From: Symmetrospora coprosmae
Taxonomy: Eukaryota; Basidiomycota; Cystobasidiomycetes; Symmetrosporaceae
Reading direction: 5' to 3'
DNA length: 64,000 bases
Assembly: GCA_008802785.1 (NCBI GenBank)
Contig: VUYT01000041.1
Span: 1-64,000 of the forward strand
Shown: in pieces, positions 44,570 to 57,084 of the stretch
How the letters are laid out: each line of letters opens with the position of its first letter
Position numbering within the stretch: the first letter of the stretch is position 1
Made by a program: the position numbers and the translations under genes
Notes under the pieces: model-generated
What the model saw: the letters and a program-made list of their open reading frames with translations, nothing else
What the model was told of the DNA's origin: nothing
Database searches by the model: none

Positions 44570-47500
44570 TCAGACACCCAGCGCGTAGACAGCGACGACA
44601 GGCCGGTGGTCACTGCACGCCTGCATCCGCCGCAGGTCGGCAATGGCATCGTACGTGATGGTCATGACCTCTCCGCTCCTCGGGCCCACAAGGACCGGCT
44701 CCGGCGGCGGCGGTGGTGGACATCGATTCCATTCTTGCTGCTCGTCGTGATTGTCGTCATCATCTGGCAAGTGCGGGAGGTCTTTGTCGAGACTGAGCGC
44801 CGCCTCGAGCGCAGAAGGGTCGTGCAGCCCGGCATGCTCGTGGTGCGCAGACGACAGAAAAGGGACGAGATGGGTATGCCACCACTGGCGGATCCCAAAT
44901 GTCGAGCCAGAGTGCCCTCCAGCACTGTCCGCCGCTCCTCCAGGCATGATGGGCGTCGTCCGCGAGTGGCTGAGCGGGATTCCCGTCCGAGCCGACGCAG
45001 CCGCGCCGTGCTGCTGCTGCTCGCTGCTGGCGTGATGCAGCCTGGAGGACGCAGAGGCGCCCGGCGGCCGATCCTCAAAACTCGAGCCCGGGCCCGAGCC
45101 AATGTGCGTAAACCCAGCAAACGGGTTGTGGAACGCGAACCCAGTGCGTCTTGCCGAGCCTGCGCCCGCAGCGCTGCCGTTGCGGCTACCCTCCTCGAGC
45201 TCCGGATGCGCCTCGAGCAGGCTCGTCGGGCCATGCGGGGACAGCATGGCATGCGGCGCCGAACCAGGGCGCGACATTGCCTGGCTGGCTGGCGCGAGAC
45301 CGGACGAAGTGGGTGTGGAGCCGCGCTCGTCCTGCTTTGATCCGTGTGCGGCGTGTGACGCGTCGCTCATGGCGCGAGATCGCGCGCCCGCACCAACAGG
45401 CGTGGGCGTCAGGCTGTCATCGGGGCTGTCGACCCGCGCAGGACGGACAGTAACAGTCGTCGCGCCCGACGCAGCCGTAGACGCAGACGGCAAAGGCGGA
45501 CTGACGCCGCTCGCATCGGCTGGGGCGAGCTGTGCCAGCGGAAGGCTCAGCGTCGGCAGCGAGATGACACCGGGACTGGGCGCCCTAGACGTGTTGGGCG
45601 ACGTGTACGAGCGCCGTGGCTTGGTGCGCACGCGCTGTTGTTGGTGTGCGTCAGCAGGCGATGCGCCGGTACCTGCGGACGATGGTCGCAGAAGCTGCTG
45701 CTGCTGGCCCGACTGGCGCCGCCCGCTTCCGCCCAACCTCGACTGCGAAGAGAACGAGCGCGAAAGCTTGGGCGGGCCGCCATGTGAGGTCGGACTGCCA
45801 GGACCCGATGCAGAGACAGAGGCAGAGCCCGGCGACGTTGGGCGCGTGATTGGGCTGCCGAGGTCAGTTGCCAGATCCGACGAATGCCGCGGCGAGCAGG
45901 CCGAGCTGCTGTACGACGAGGCAATTATCGTCTGCGTGCTACTGTGGCGCGTGAACAGCTTTGCAAAGCGGTGATTGAGGCGCTGCTGCGAGCCGGGCGT
46001 CTGCGAGTGCAGCGAGGACGACGACGTGTTCTTGCGTGTGTACATGGGCGAGTGTATTTGTGTATGCGTCTGCGCGTGTTCAGCGGGCAGGGGCGAAACT
46101 GGCTGCTGGAAGCTGACGCGCTGCTGCGTGTTCTTGCGGAGGAAGCTGGGCCCACTCCCGACCACAGCCACTGTGGGCGGAGCGGGGCCGTGCGCAGGCG
46201 CGCTCGACGCGTGCATCTGGTGTCCAGTGAGCGTCCGCTTCATACCCCTGAGCGAATCGATGATGGTGCTCCCGACGCCATGGCGGCCGGTGCCTGCCTC
46301 CTCTTCCGCCTCCGGCTCAACGACAGGCGGCGGCGGGCGGATCGTGCTCTTGTACAGGATGCGGTCCGTCCAGCTCTGCACGCGCTGCTTGGACGACGTG
46401 TCAAAGACCGAGTCGTCTTCGAGCTGCTTGTCGCGCTCCTCCTGCGTCATGGCTTGCATGGTCTGCTGATGCGCCAACCAGCCACCAGCGTCCTTGCCTG
46501 CACCATCACTCGCACCTCCTGCGCCGCCGCCTCCGCCGGTGCGCGAGGCAAAGGAGAAAATAGTTGCTGTGGAGCGGGCAGAGTACAGGCGGGGGCGTGG
46601 CGAGGTAGCCGGCGACAGCGTCACCGAGACGGGCGTGACGGACCGCTGGGCGTCACTTGGCGGATCAATCGTGAGGGAAGGTCGGCTGGGACGGTCCGCT
46701 GCGGCCTGCTGCGTCATTGGGGGAGGTTGCTGGAGTGGCGGAGCCTGACTGGTCGAGAACAATCGATCATCCATCCCAGATCCGCCAGCACTCTCGCTGC
46801 CGAGCGAAAGAGCGGAGCTGTTTGCGCTAGGCAGATTGGACGAGAAGTGTAAGCCTCCGTTACCCATTCCTGTCGGCAGGCTGGTCCCTGCCTGGTCTGT
46901 GAAGCGCGGAGGCGGCTGCAGACTGGAGTCGGATGTGTAGTTTGAGCCTGGAGCAGGTGGGAGAGCGTATTGACTTGGTGTCGGCGAGGGTATCGGCCGG
47001 TTGCCGCGGTCGACCCGAGGAGACAAGGGGCGCAGGCTATTCGGGCCAGCAGAGGCAGACGAGTGCGACGAGTGGCTCTTTGTCCGCATAAGGTTGAAGA
47101 ATCCTTTGGCCTTCTCGACAAGCCGGTCCGCGGCGGGTGTGCCCGGCGACGAGCCAAAATAACCTGCACTGCTGCTCGCGCCATCTCTGCCGGACCGATC
47201 GACCGGGTTGCCATCATCGTCAAAGACCGTCTCGAAGCCTGAGAAGGCCGACGAGATGGAAGCGCGGGAGCTGGCAACCGTCTGGCGGTCCCGGTCGTCA
47301 TCGTCGTCCTCTTCGGCCTCCTCGACAACCCCATCTTGTGGCAGGGTGGAGCGCGAGGGCGACATGAGTCCCGCCAGGCCTGATGCCGGCGCACTCGTAT
47401 GCTTGGCTGCACGGCGATCATGGCCAGATGGTGCGACGCCGCTCATTGCAGTGTTGGAGCGCTGAAGCGTCTTGGTCCGCTTGAGCTTGAGCACATCGTA

Positions 47501-50000
47501 CTTGAAAGTCGGTGCAAAGTTGATTGGCGATTCGGTGAACCCGCTGAAACAGCTCTGCGGGTCGTTACTGGGGTGCGTATCCTTATCAGCTGGCGAATTG
47601 TGCAACAAGCAGTCATGGCAACCCACAGGATCGGCTTGAGCTGATCAAATGTGAGGGCAGTCGACCACTGCTTCTCCTTGATCAAGAAGTCGGCATGCAG
47701 TCTCGAAATGTCGAGGCGGAAGTTGACTGTGGGGCCGGCAGATAGCCAGCACGTCAGCCGCCAGAACCAGAAACCCGTTCAGAGGGTGACGAGAGACCTA
47801 CGATCACCAAACCAGAATGTAAAGTCAAATTCTTCCGTGAGGTCCCCACCGGCCTCCTTGCGCTGATTGCGCTCCTCGACTAGCCGCTCGCGGTGCCTGT
47901 CCCGATTGTCCTTCTCCCGATCCTTGTCGCTCTGTGCCTGGTCCTTGACCGCGTGTCCACCATGCAGAGCGTGACCGACTGCATGGGCGTACGCGGTGCT
48001 GTTGCTGCTGAAGCGCTTCTCCTTGCTCGGTTCGGCCGTCTGTGTCTGCGCTGTCTGCATCGGCACAGGCACGGGCACGGGCACAGGTGTACCGGCATGC
48101 TCAAACGCTGCGTCCGTCTCATCGGCGCCATCCTCAGACGCCCGCTGCGCTTCCTTGAACGTCTCGATCACTAGCTCCTCCTTGATTTTCCTGACATTCT
48201 GCTGCCTGACATTCGCGCGCTCACTGTGTGCAGCCAAGTGCGCGCACACAAAGAGCAGGCGCGTGTTGGCGATCCAAAGCGAGATGCATGCGGCGCCCTT
48301 ATTGCCCAGCTTGCCGTTCAGCAAACCAGCAGTCACCGTTCCTGTGCTGCTGCCCCGAATAAGGTGCAAGCAAGGCCGGTACACCCATACTGAGCAGTAG
48401 ATGCCCATGAGCCGCTCTTTCGCAACGAGCGCGTACGGCGGCTCGGTATATCTTGCGGTCGCGGTACCGGCAGGTTGAGGAAGAGAAGTCTCATCCGAAG
48501 TGGAGGGCTGGGCGGCTGCAGAAGCAGATGCGCCCGAGGCTGTCCCTGTCGTGGTGGCTGTTGACGAGGCCGCCGAAATCCGTGACTCGTCCGTGAGCTG
48601 CGTCTTGGCGGATCCGCTAGAGTCCGCGCGATCCATGCTCGGAGCTGCTCCCGCAAGTGAGGCGTCCAGCTCTGGCGGATGTAGAGCCGCGGTGGGGCCC
48701 GCAGACACCGCCGAGGATGTGAGCACCTCGGATCCTGTACCGGTCTGCTGATCCAACTGCACGCCCGCGGACGGCGTAGTAGCATCTGGAGTGGCCGAGT
48801 CATCCTCCTCGTCCTGCACTTCGGGCCCCTGTACCTGCTGCGAGGGTCCCGCATCCTCCTGCTGCTGCTGCTGCTGCTGCACCACCGGACTAGCCGCCTG
48901 ACTCTGGTCCTGGCCAGAGAGCCTAGTCCCAGCCTGCGACTGCGCCTGTGCCTGCGCCTGCGCCTGCGCCTGTGCGGCCTGTGCAGCCTGCATAGCGCCG
49001 ACGCTCGTCCCGCTCAGCCAGCGCTCGATGATCTCCGTCCAGTTCGGGCCAGACCACCCGCCATAGCCCACGGGAACCTCCTGCCCTCCCACCACGATGA
49101 TGTGGTACGGCGCGCGCTCGTCCAGCCCAGACGCGAGCGGCTGCAGCGGGTGGCCTGGGTCGAGCGGGACGAGCCGGTCCTGGATTGATGCTTCTTGAGA
49201 GGACTCGGTCGTCCCTGGATGCCCGAGGAGCTCGGTCAGGTCGCCAGCGGGGAGTGAGTCGTGCATGTTCCTGTTGTACGTTTGCGAAAGGCCGACATGT
49301 CAGTGGAACAGCTTTCACCTCCTATCGTGGGATCACAGCTGCCGATAAGAGCGAAGCCTCACCAGGTGACGATGCGCAGCTTCAGATGTGGCCGGACGAG
49401 CGTCTGTGCCTCCTGCGGCGCTGCATCTGGCAGTGGAGCTTTGCCTGCGAGAGCCTCTGGGCGCTCTGCCGCTACCCGTGGCTGTCCTCCAGCGGCCCGG
49501 GCGTTCCGACATCGCAGCAATCCTGCGTCTCCACGCTTCGCATTCGGACTGCTCTCCTCGCTCGACGGATAGACTGGATTCGGGCTCGTGAGCACGCTTG
49601 ACGTCGCTGAGCGTCGTCCGGCACGAGCGTCGCCATGCGAGCGTGAGCTGCTGGCGGACGTAGTTCCGGCGCTGGACGAGGCCGCGCTGCTCCCGGACGC
49701 ATTCGAGTGAGCGCGCCGCCTGGCTGCACCCGTGCTTTCTCCCAAGTTGTCCCCCTTGTTGCCGTCGTCGTCCTCGCCGTCGCCGTGGCTATCCCCATGC
49801 AGGTGCAGTCCGCGGGCCCGGGCGTGGGCAGAGTCGACGGCGTGGCTCACCACCCGCTTGGGCGAGGTGACGAGGGCCTGCAGGCGGTTGAAGAACTTCT
49901 TGCGCGGATGGTGGTGCGTCTGCACGGTTGCTGCAGACATTGTTGTGAGCGGCGGGAGGTCCTGTCGTCGCCCAGCTGCGCTTGTTGTCGGCGGCGTCAT
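44570..50000 (-). CDS. Inositol polyphosphate 5-phosphatase with very large low-complexity insertions
   Basis: Removes the 5-phosphate from phosphoinositides or inositol phosphates. Exons 50000-49363, 49270-47802, 47726-47627 and 47552-44570 give about 1729 residues. Catalytic blocks appear in family order: LRIVTWNMHDSLP, HIIVVGGQEVPVG, LNGKLGNKGAACISLW, FVCAHLAAH, WFGDLNFRLD, FAPTFKYD, SWTDRILYKS and ACSDHRPVVAVYALG. Between them lie insertions of some 200 (Gln/Ala/Ser-rich) and 550 residues (Ser/Pro-rich). No Sac or other accessory domain is seen. The junction between exons 3 and 4 is the least certain. An internal Met at 49940 is an alternative start. Confidence 0.88.
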
Positions 50001-50394
50001 GGAGACAGAGACGGGTGACGGCTGGCCCTGCTACTATTACCGCTGAGCATGCTGCCAAAGCCCGCTTCTCTCCTGCTGTCCTATCCTGTCTATGGCTGCG
50101 TAGCGACGCTCCTCCTCCTCCTCCTACTGGTGTCCATTTGCCTTCGAGTTGTCCGAAGGGAGAGCCTTGTCGCAATGTCGAGGTCGCCCATATGCTGTAT
50201 CCCTTCTGCCAACGGGGAATTGCGGACAAGTCGACGCAGAGAGAAGCCATAGCAGTCCATGCCGGCACTCGCCGCCCCATGAACCCGAGCTCTACTCCTT
50301 CAGACCTGTTCGGCGCGTGTCTTCGAGCGTATGACGTGCTCTGAGAACGGCCTCGCATCGACCAGACGGACTCGCGCGAGACCCTAGGCCTGCC
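50001..50394. other. Divergent promoter region, 5-phosphatase and ATG22
   Basis: 394 bases. No gene is supported; small open frames lack any motif. Confidence 0.5.
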
Positions 50395-52203
50395 ATGGCG
50401 TCCGCGGACGTCGCTGCCGAAGACGAGCATCTCATTCCATCGCGCTTGAATGCGGATTCACTGCGTCAACGCTTCGTCTCGGGCTTCCGGGACACCTCGC
50501 GGCCACTCCGAGGGTTCTACGTATATTCCTGGGCGATTGAAGTCTATGCCGTCGTCTGTCTCACTCTGTTTCTGCGTGCGCCTGCCTCCACACTTTGCGG
50601 TGAAATTCAGCTCATGCCTCGTCTGCATGCGCGCAGCCATCGCATTGGAGCAGTACGCACGAGATGCCGGAAGACTGGCTTCGGACCACACCCTGCCGTG
50701 CATAGAGGCAACAGCCCTCTGCGAGGTTCAGCTTCTGGGAATGTGGACAAAGTGCGCGTCCAGTCTGACTCAGACTCTGGCACGCCTTCTGACAACTCTT
50801 CTGCAGCACCGCTTCCTTCTCCTTGTACACGTATTCCGCCTCTGTCGCTCTGCAGGCAATCGCAGTCATCGCCATCTCCAAGGCCGCCAATGACGCTGTA
50901 GCTCGTAGAACCCTCTTGCGCGGGTTCACAGTCCTGGGCGGGGCGTCGTGCATCCTGTTCCTGCTCGCCACATCCAGCTCAGCCGCCTGGCCCGTTACTG
51001 CCCTGCTCACTATGTGCGGCAACGTGGCTTTCGGCGCGGGAATGGTCTGCTTGAATGCGTACCTCCCTGCTCTGGCGCGAGAGGAGTATGATATGGGCGC
51101 CTCGAGCGGCCAAGAATCGGAAGTCGAGGGCGCGGCAATCGCGCGGCTGACTTCGAGCATCTCCAGCAAAGGCATTGCAGCGGGCTATGCGGCGGGCATC
51201 AGTCTTCTCTTGATGCTCCTCGTCCCCGTCACGCTGCTTGAAGGCAGCTTGTTCTCTCTGCGCGTCTCCATCGCCATCACAGGCGCCTGGTGGCTCGCAT
51301 TCAGCTTTCGTACGCATCTCCACGCCGAGCCTCTTTCTGGCGCCGTGCTAATATTCGCTATGTCTCCTCAGCCGCCCTGAAGTGCCTCCCAGCTCCCGAT
51401 AGTAGGACCGACCTTGCACTCTCATCGCAGAGATCGCTGCTCGAGCCGTGGCAAGAGCTCTGGTCCCTCATCCGCCAGTACCGCCAGCTTCCCGAGACGT
51501 TCAAATACCTCGCTGCGTGGTTCGTCATGTCCGATGCATTCGCGACCATCACTTCCACCGCTGTCCTGTTCGCAAAGACGACACTGGGCATGCCAGCATC
51601 GTCGCTCATCTTTATCGGCGTCCTGTGAGCGGCGTGGACAGAGTTCGTGTCGGTACGGTACGCAGCTGACCGTCTTGTATCGTGCAGGACACCAGTCTTC
51701 GGCATACTGGGGGCACTAGCCTGGCCCTGGCTGCAGCGACACATCCTGCGCACAAGCAACATCGCCACGCTGCGAGTCATCGTGGCGCTATCCCTTTTAG
51801 TGCGTCGTTCTCCGCTTCCGCCCAGCGATCGCCATCTGACCAGACTCAACATCAGATTCCGGTCTACGGCCTCGCCGCACTCACGACGCCGACCGAGCTC
51901 CTCCTCCTCTCGTGCTACTTTGGCTTCCTCTATGGCGCCCTCCAGTCCTACTCCCGTGCGGTCTTCGCATCCCTCGTCCCTCCGCCCGAGGCTGCCCGCT
52001 TCTTTGCGCTCTACAGCATGACGGACAAGTCGTCCAGCTTTATCGGACCAGCACTCGTCGCGCTCGTTGCGGACAGGACGGGATCAGTCCGTGCGGGATT
52101 CGTGTTTCTCGTGATTGCGCTTGTGCTGCCACTGCCGCTGCTGGCGAGGGTCGACGTGGAGAAGGGTGCGGAAGATGCAGCGGTGCATGGCAGCGAGAGC
52201 TAG
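50395..52203 (+). CDS. ATG22: Atg22-like vacuolar amino-acid effluxer
   Basis: MFS-type permease that exports amino acids from the vacuole after autophagic breakdown. Exons 50395-50575, 50637-50751, 50807-51309, 51372-51624, 51688-51799 and 51856-52203 give 503 residues. Atg22 landmarks: RGFYVYSWAIEVYAVVCLTL leading to FLPIALEQYARDAG, GMWTNTASFSLYTYSASVAL, a loop then SSISSKGIAAGYAAGISLLL, FKYLAAWFVMSDAFATITST and SCYFGFLYGALQSYSRAVF. About 11-12 membrane segments are visible. The cytosolic loop is short compared with yeast Atg22. It stops only 75 bases from the stop of the next, converging gene. Confidence 0.92.
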
Positions 52204-52278
52204 GGTGTCATGTTGTGGTGCAGTGCATACACACACTGCCGGGGACGAGTAGCAGAGTAGGGTACAAGCAAACTGGGT

Positions 52279-54353
52279 TCAAGACCTTGCGAGCACTTCT
52301 ATGGCGATCCAGAGCTCGCACTGCGAGACGCAGATCTTGCGCACGCGTTCTGCCGCCTTGTCATCTGTCAACAATGGTGAGCCATTTCCTCCGCGATGAA
52401 TGTCACGCAGACATTCTGCCATAGCTTTGCAGCGGGCCAGGATCTTGCGCAGCCGTTGAAATTCGTTGCGCTTCGATAAGGCCGCCTCTAAAGGCGTGTT
52501 CTTCTTTGCAGGGCCGGCTGAGGGTAGGACGATGAGCAGCTGCAATTTCTTGAATGAGTCGCTCTGGCCTTTCTATGCTCGTCAAGAAGCCAGAGTCAGT
52601 CGCTGTTCGTGTCACGCGAAGAAATGTAGACTCCGCACCGGGGCTCTATTCAGCGCCTCGTTGAGTAGCCGAGTCGCTGTGTCGCTGGCCTCGAGTTTCT
52701 TGACGCTTGTACGGGCAGCCTCTTCGAGAAGCGGCGCAGCTTGGGCTAGGCAGAGGAGTTGGAAAACATACAGAGGCTCTTTGTCATCTGTCTTACTCTT
52801 CAGTTCTGCCACAGCATGCCGAGCGCCGTCGCGTCGCTCTCGAGACAGGAGATCAAAGAAGTTATCCTTGCCGAAGAAGTCGTTAACGAATCTGCTCTTG
52901 GCCTCTCTGCGGGCCGGCGAGGGCGTCCTGCTCGGCTGCGGATTGCGGGAAGCTGTGCTAGACAGACTTGCTGGTCTTGATGCCATCGCTACCTGTGCCG
53001 AAGGCTGCTGAGTTCGTTTGACGGACGAAGCGCTGGCCGATCGCGATGAAGCGGTAGCCGACTTTGCGCGCGGAGGAGAGGTCTTCACTGATGTAGGCTG
53101 CAAAATCTGCTGCGTCACAGGCTTACTGCCGACAGATGACGATCGTCGGGCAGAAGCTGCCGTATTGATGGGTGTAGAAGTATTCGGGGCCCGCACGGAG
53201 CTGGCGGTCGAACCGGCACGCGGCTTTGAAGCAGAGAGCGGCCTTGACACCTCTCTACGCGGACTCGAGTCACGCGTCGAAGCTGCCTCTGAACTCGGGC
53301 GATGCGGGGAGCCAACGGGCCCGCCGTGTAAGGGCACCGGAGGTTCAGATGGCATCCGTCTGCCTCGTACTACAGGGTCCGGCTTGCCTAGCTTCCATTC
53401 TGGGAGCTCTGTTCCGGAAATCGTGTTACCTTGTCAGCCTGATCCTCGGATCCTGCGTCTGCAGTGACGGAACTCCAATGCCAGACTCAACTGTACTCCC
53501 TTCGGCGCGAGGTGCTTTCGCTATTCAGGACGCTATAAGACTGATATAGAACGCTCAGTTTCATGTGCACCTCCGCCGCCTCAATGTATGCGGCTTGATC
53601 TTGGCGTCTTCATCCAAGCCGTATTTGGAGTACGCCCGCATCCTGTCGGCTAAGCCAGGATGGGACGCGAAGATGTAACCAGCATCGCCAATACTTGTAT
53701 CGTTGGGACGGTGCTCATGTAGGAGGGGCTCGATGATCCCGCCGAGAAGGTTGAGATTCTTGACCGCGCCATTCTGGAGTTGACGATGTCAGCGACACGA
53801 TTGTGCACCATGCCCCCTTGCCCTGCAATCATCGGAACCCACACGATTGTACTCCCTGACAATTCTAGTCTCTATCGTTGTCTTGAAAGTCGTCCAGAGC
53901 CCGTCAAGAGCGCTCAGCAAGTCGCAGGCGGTCTTGTGGTCGGTCTTGTTCTTGTCAAGGGCGGCTTCGACAGCATTGTCCAGGTTTTTCTCAAATTGCT
54001 GACGTATGCTCCCGTTCATCTCAGTCATGACGGCCTTTAGCTCCCTGGATGCTTGTTCGGGTGAATAAGCCTGGGCGAGCAACGCATTTCAAGTCAGCAG
54101 CTCTTCGTACTCTGGTTGCCAGAGTGCGGAACCGCTACCTGCTCCATGGCGCGTATCAGTGACTTTCGAGCCGTCTTGGACAGGACGCCGCCGTACTTGC
54201 GCACAAACTAAGAATAGTCCGAGTAAGGTGGAGACAGATCGAACGCATTAGAGCTATTGCTATCGGCATTGCCAGGTCTTGTTGTCATCAACGACGTACT
54301 AGCTCCACGGGTTGCAGTTTGTGGGGGTCTAAGAGGGGAATGGACTTCGACAT
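52279..54353 (-). CDS. Unrecognised tandem family, copy A (probably frameshifted)
   Basis: Six exons in the same places as copies B and C: 54353-54300, 54207-54139, 54070-53843, 53773-53492, 53408-52639 and 52572-52279. Exon 2 reads VRKYGGVLSKTARKSLI. Exon 5 is a Ser/Pro/Arg-rich linker starting LPEWKLGKP and containing GPVGSPHRPSSEAASTRD. Exon 6 ends in a helical block (ILARCKAMAECLRD, then KICVSQCELWIAIEV). Exon 4 is 282 nt where the phase needs 3n+1 (copy B has 283): relative to the siblings one base is missing near 53590-53600, and the frames on either side are each conserved. Either a decaying copy or a sequence error. Function unknown. Confidence 0.65.
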
Positions 54354-54890
54354 CTTGGCGACAAATGAAGTAAATGGAAGCGATGAGCGGGTTGTATGTC
54401 GACAGGAAGTTAGCGACAAACGCGAGAGTAAGCAGTCGATTGCGAGGGCAGAAGCGATAGAGAGGGAGCGAGCGGACCCGCTTTTATAGGCAGGGCATCA
54501 GCGGGCCTGGCTGCTGCCATTCCCACCGAAACCGACACTGCCCCAACACCCCCCGGGACTTTGCGATCCCTTTGCGACACCCGGAAGAAAGGAACTAGTG
54601 GGCGATATATGGTGGAGGTGGCACTGCGGGAGAGGGTGGGATTAGATGTCTTGTTAGCTGTAAGCGCCTCGACGAGGTGCGGGCGGGATTAGCCGTTAGC
54701 GAGCGTCAATGCATTCGTCAGTGGGCTCGACGGTGTCAATTGGATGCTCAGTCAGTATCTGCCGCAATGTGTGCATCCTGTGCGCCACTCTGTGCCATTG
54801 CTGTTGGTGTCCGGTCAAGAAGCAGCGAAAATCTCAGAGACAAGTCTAGGAGAATGCGAATCTTCTCCACTATCGGTTCTGCTGCCTCGG
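54354..54890. other. Spacer between copies A and B (copy A promoter)
   Basis: 537 bases that align by eye with the spacers at 57085-57624 and 59500-59991. Shared landmarks: a TATA box, CTGGCTGCTG, GCGAGCGTCA, CAGTCAGTATCTGCCGCA and TGTTGGTGT. Confidence 0.7.
54481..54488 (-). promoter_or_regulatory. TATA box of copy A (TATAAAAG)
   Basis: Read on the minus strand, 128 bases upstream of the copy A ATG. The same octamer in the same GC-rich context occurs upstream of copies B and C. Confidence 0.7.
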
Positions 54891-57084
54891 CTACCTCTGG
54901 AGTTCTATATTGACGTAGTCCCACAGGATCCACTGGTCTCTGCAGATGTTGGCGGCAAGCCGCCTTGTAACCTCGTCAGACTTGGGCAGAGACTTGTCCT
55001 CAAACATTTCCTGCATGGCATGCGCCACAGCTCGAGACCTGCAAAGAACGTCTTCGAGCTTCTTGAGATTTAGATGCCGGAGAAATGCGTCATGGCGTTG
55101 TTTGCGATTGTATATAGCATCCTGCATACGCGTTCTTGCGGTCGCGCGGACTGGCTTATGGACCAGACTTTGCAACCTGTCGTTTGCATGCTCGAACGGG
55201 AGCTGCAAGAGGAAGTCAAACTGTGCGGAACTAATTGGGTAGGGCAGTCCATGCTCACCACTGGGTACTGCTGTTTCGTCGATGCGAATATCACCCTTGT
55301 AGCCTTGGCAATGCTTCGCAGCGCGGCGGCTTCGAGATAGGGCGCGGCAATGGCGCACACTTCCAGCTTGAAACTTACAAGAGAGATACTGTCGTTGCTG
55401 ATAGTTTTTTTTTTCAGCTCCCGTGCCTTTTCCTTTAACATTTGTTTATCGTCCAGGAGATCTAGACAAGCCCTGTCAAAGCGCCTGTCGAGCAATCTTT
55501 TGTAGAACGTGAGCTTGTCACTCGCGAGAGTGCTTCGCGGTAACGTGCCAGAAGACACAGGAATGGGCTGAGGTTTTGTGCCTGCCGAAGACGGCCGGGA
55601 GCCCGCAGCCGACACTGTTCTGGGCGTCTGAACCGGTGCAAGCGGTACCGAGCCGCTTCTGCCAGGCGAAGGGCGTTCATTTGAGGATATTTGGAGGGGC
55701 ACACTTTGACTCCTTGGCAGGGCTGCAGCTCTAGGTGAAGATTCGCTCCTGACAGACGAAGCGTTGGCCGCCCGCTGCTGCGAAGGCGTAGCTGACCGTG
55801 CGCCCGGAGTAGCAGGCTGCGAACCTTGCTGCTGCCGATCAGATAGAGGCATCTTGCCGACAGCCGATGGCGCACGTGAATGGGCGGGCGTGTACCTAGC
55901 TGAAGAAGGAGTTGGGGCACGGGTCGAAGCGAGACGCGGGTTTGAAGCAGAGGGCGGCCTTGACACCTCTTTACGCACAGGCGGAGTCGGGTCACGCGTC
56001 GAGGCTGGCTTGGAATTCGGGCGATGGGGAGATCCAACGGGACCGGCGGCTGTGGGCACCGCAGGCACAGATGGCATCTGCCTGCCGCGCGGGATGCCTA
56101 ACTTCCATTCTTGGAGTTCTATCACAGTAAAGCATCTTGTGATGTCAGCCGGTCCCTTGATGCTGCATTTGCCTGCCTCGACAGCATGACTGAGATTCAA
56201 CCTAACTGTTCGTGACCCTGCGCGGGTCGCTCTGTTTTTTTAGGACATCGGCACCCTGATATAAGACGGTTAGTCCCAGGTGCACCTGCACCAGCTCGAG
56301 GAATGCGTTTAAGTTATCGGTGTCGTTCACCAAGCCGTTCTCGCGATAGGACTTCATCTTGTTGGCCAAGTCAGGGTAAGATGCGATGATGTATCCGGCA
56401 TAACTAGCATTCGTATTTTGTGGCTGGTGCTCGAGGATGAACGGCTCGATGACATTGGCTATGAGATTGATTTTCGAGATCGTGTGAGCCTGCAGGGAGG
56501 GTGTTAGAGCTTCATTTTCGTAAAAGGGTCGAGCCTGTGTAACGAGGTCAGTCTCCAGTCGCGCGGACCCACTCGATTGTAGCTTGCCATGTGTTTTTGC
56601 TTGATATTCTTGACTGCGGACGACCTCATGAAGGCGACAGCGTCCAGCATGTGAGCAGCCGTATCTCGGTTTATTCTGTTGGGCGTGGGACTAGCAGTAA
56701 CGGCTTCGTCCAGCTCCATCCCAAACCACATCTGCTCATTTGGGAAGTCACTGCTCATCGGCTCCATGACAGCTTTGATCTCTTGGGCTGCTCCTTCGGG
56801 TGTGTAAGAAGCCTGCACAGGATACGCTGTCATGATCAGCGGCTATGCAACCGCCTTGGTTTGGCTGCATTCAGATTACCTCCATGACCTTTAGCAGTGA
56901 CTTCCGGGCCGTGTTCGATAGTTTGCCGCCGTATTTGCGTATCGTCTTCGCGCGTACCAGAGAGCGAGGTCGGGCAGAGCCAAGGCACAACACATGAGCT
57001 GACATCGTTCATTTTTTCGATGTCATGGAGACTCACTTGCTCGATGGGGTTCGCGCCGAAGCGGTCCAGGGAGGCACCAGACAT
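54891..57084 (-). CDS. Unrecognised tandem family, copy B (intact)
   Basis: Exons 57084-57037, 56945-56880, 56812-56573, 56489-56207, 56118-55295 and 55220-54891 give 596 residues with all phases matching. The N-terminal exons are short: MSGASLDRFGANPIEQ, then IRKYGGKLSNTARKSLLKVM. Exons 3-4 are helical (PEGAAQEIKAVMEPM, NVIEPFILEHQPQN, AFLELVQVHLGLTVLYQ). Exon 5 is a basic Ser/Pro linker (RGRQMPSVPAVPTAAGPVGS) ending in a helical part with FYKRLLDRRFDRACLDLLDD. Exon 6 carries LQLPFEHANDRLQSLV and ICRDQWILWDYVNIELQ. No known domain, signal peptide or membrane segment is recognised. Confidence 0.8.

Noticed and set aside
44606-46852. Long plus-strand frames across the 5-phosphatase gene
   Set aside because: They are antisense to low-complexity Ser/Pro/Ala insertions and show no domain; the minus-strand frame includes SWTDRILYK and CSDHRPV.
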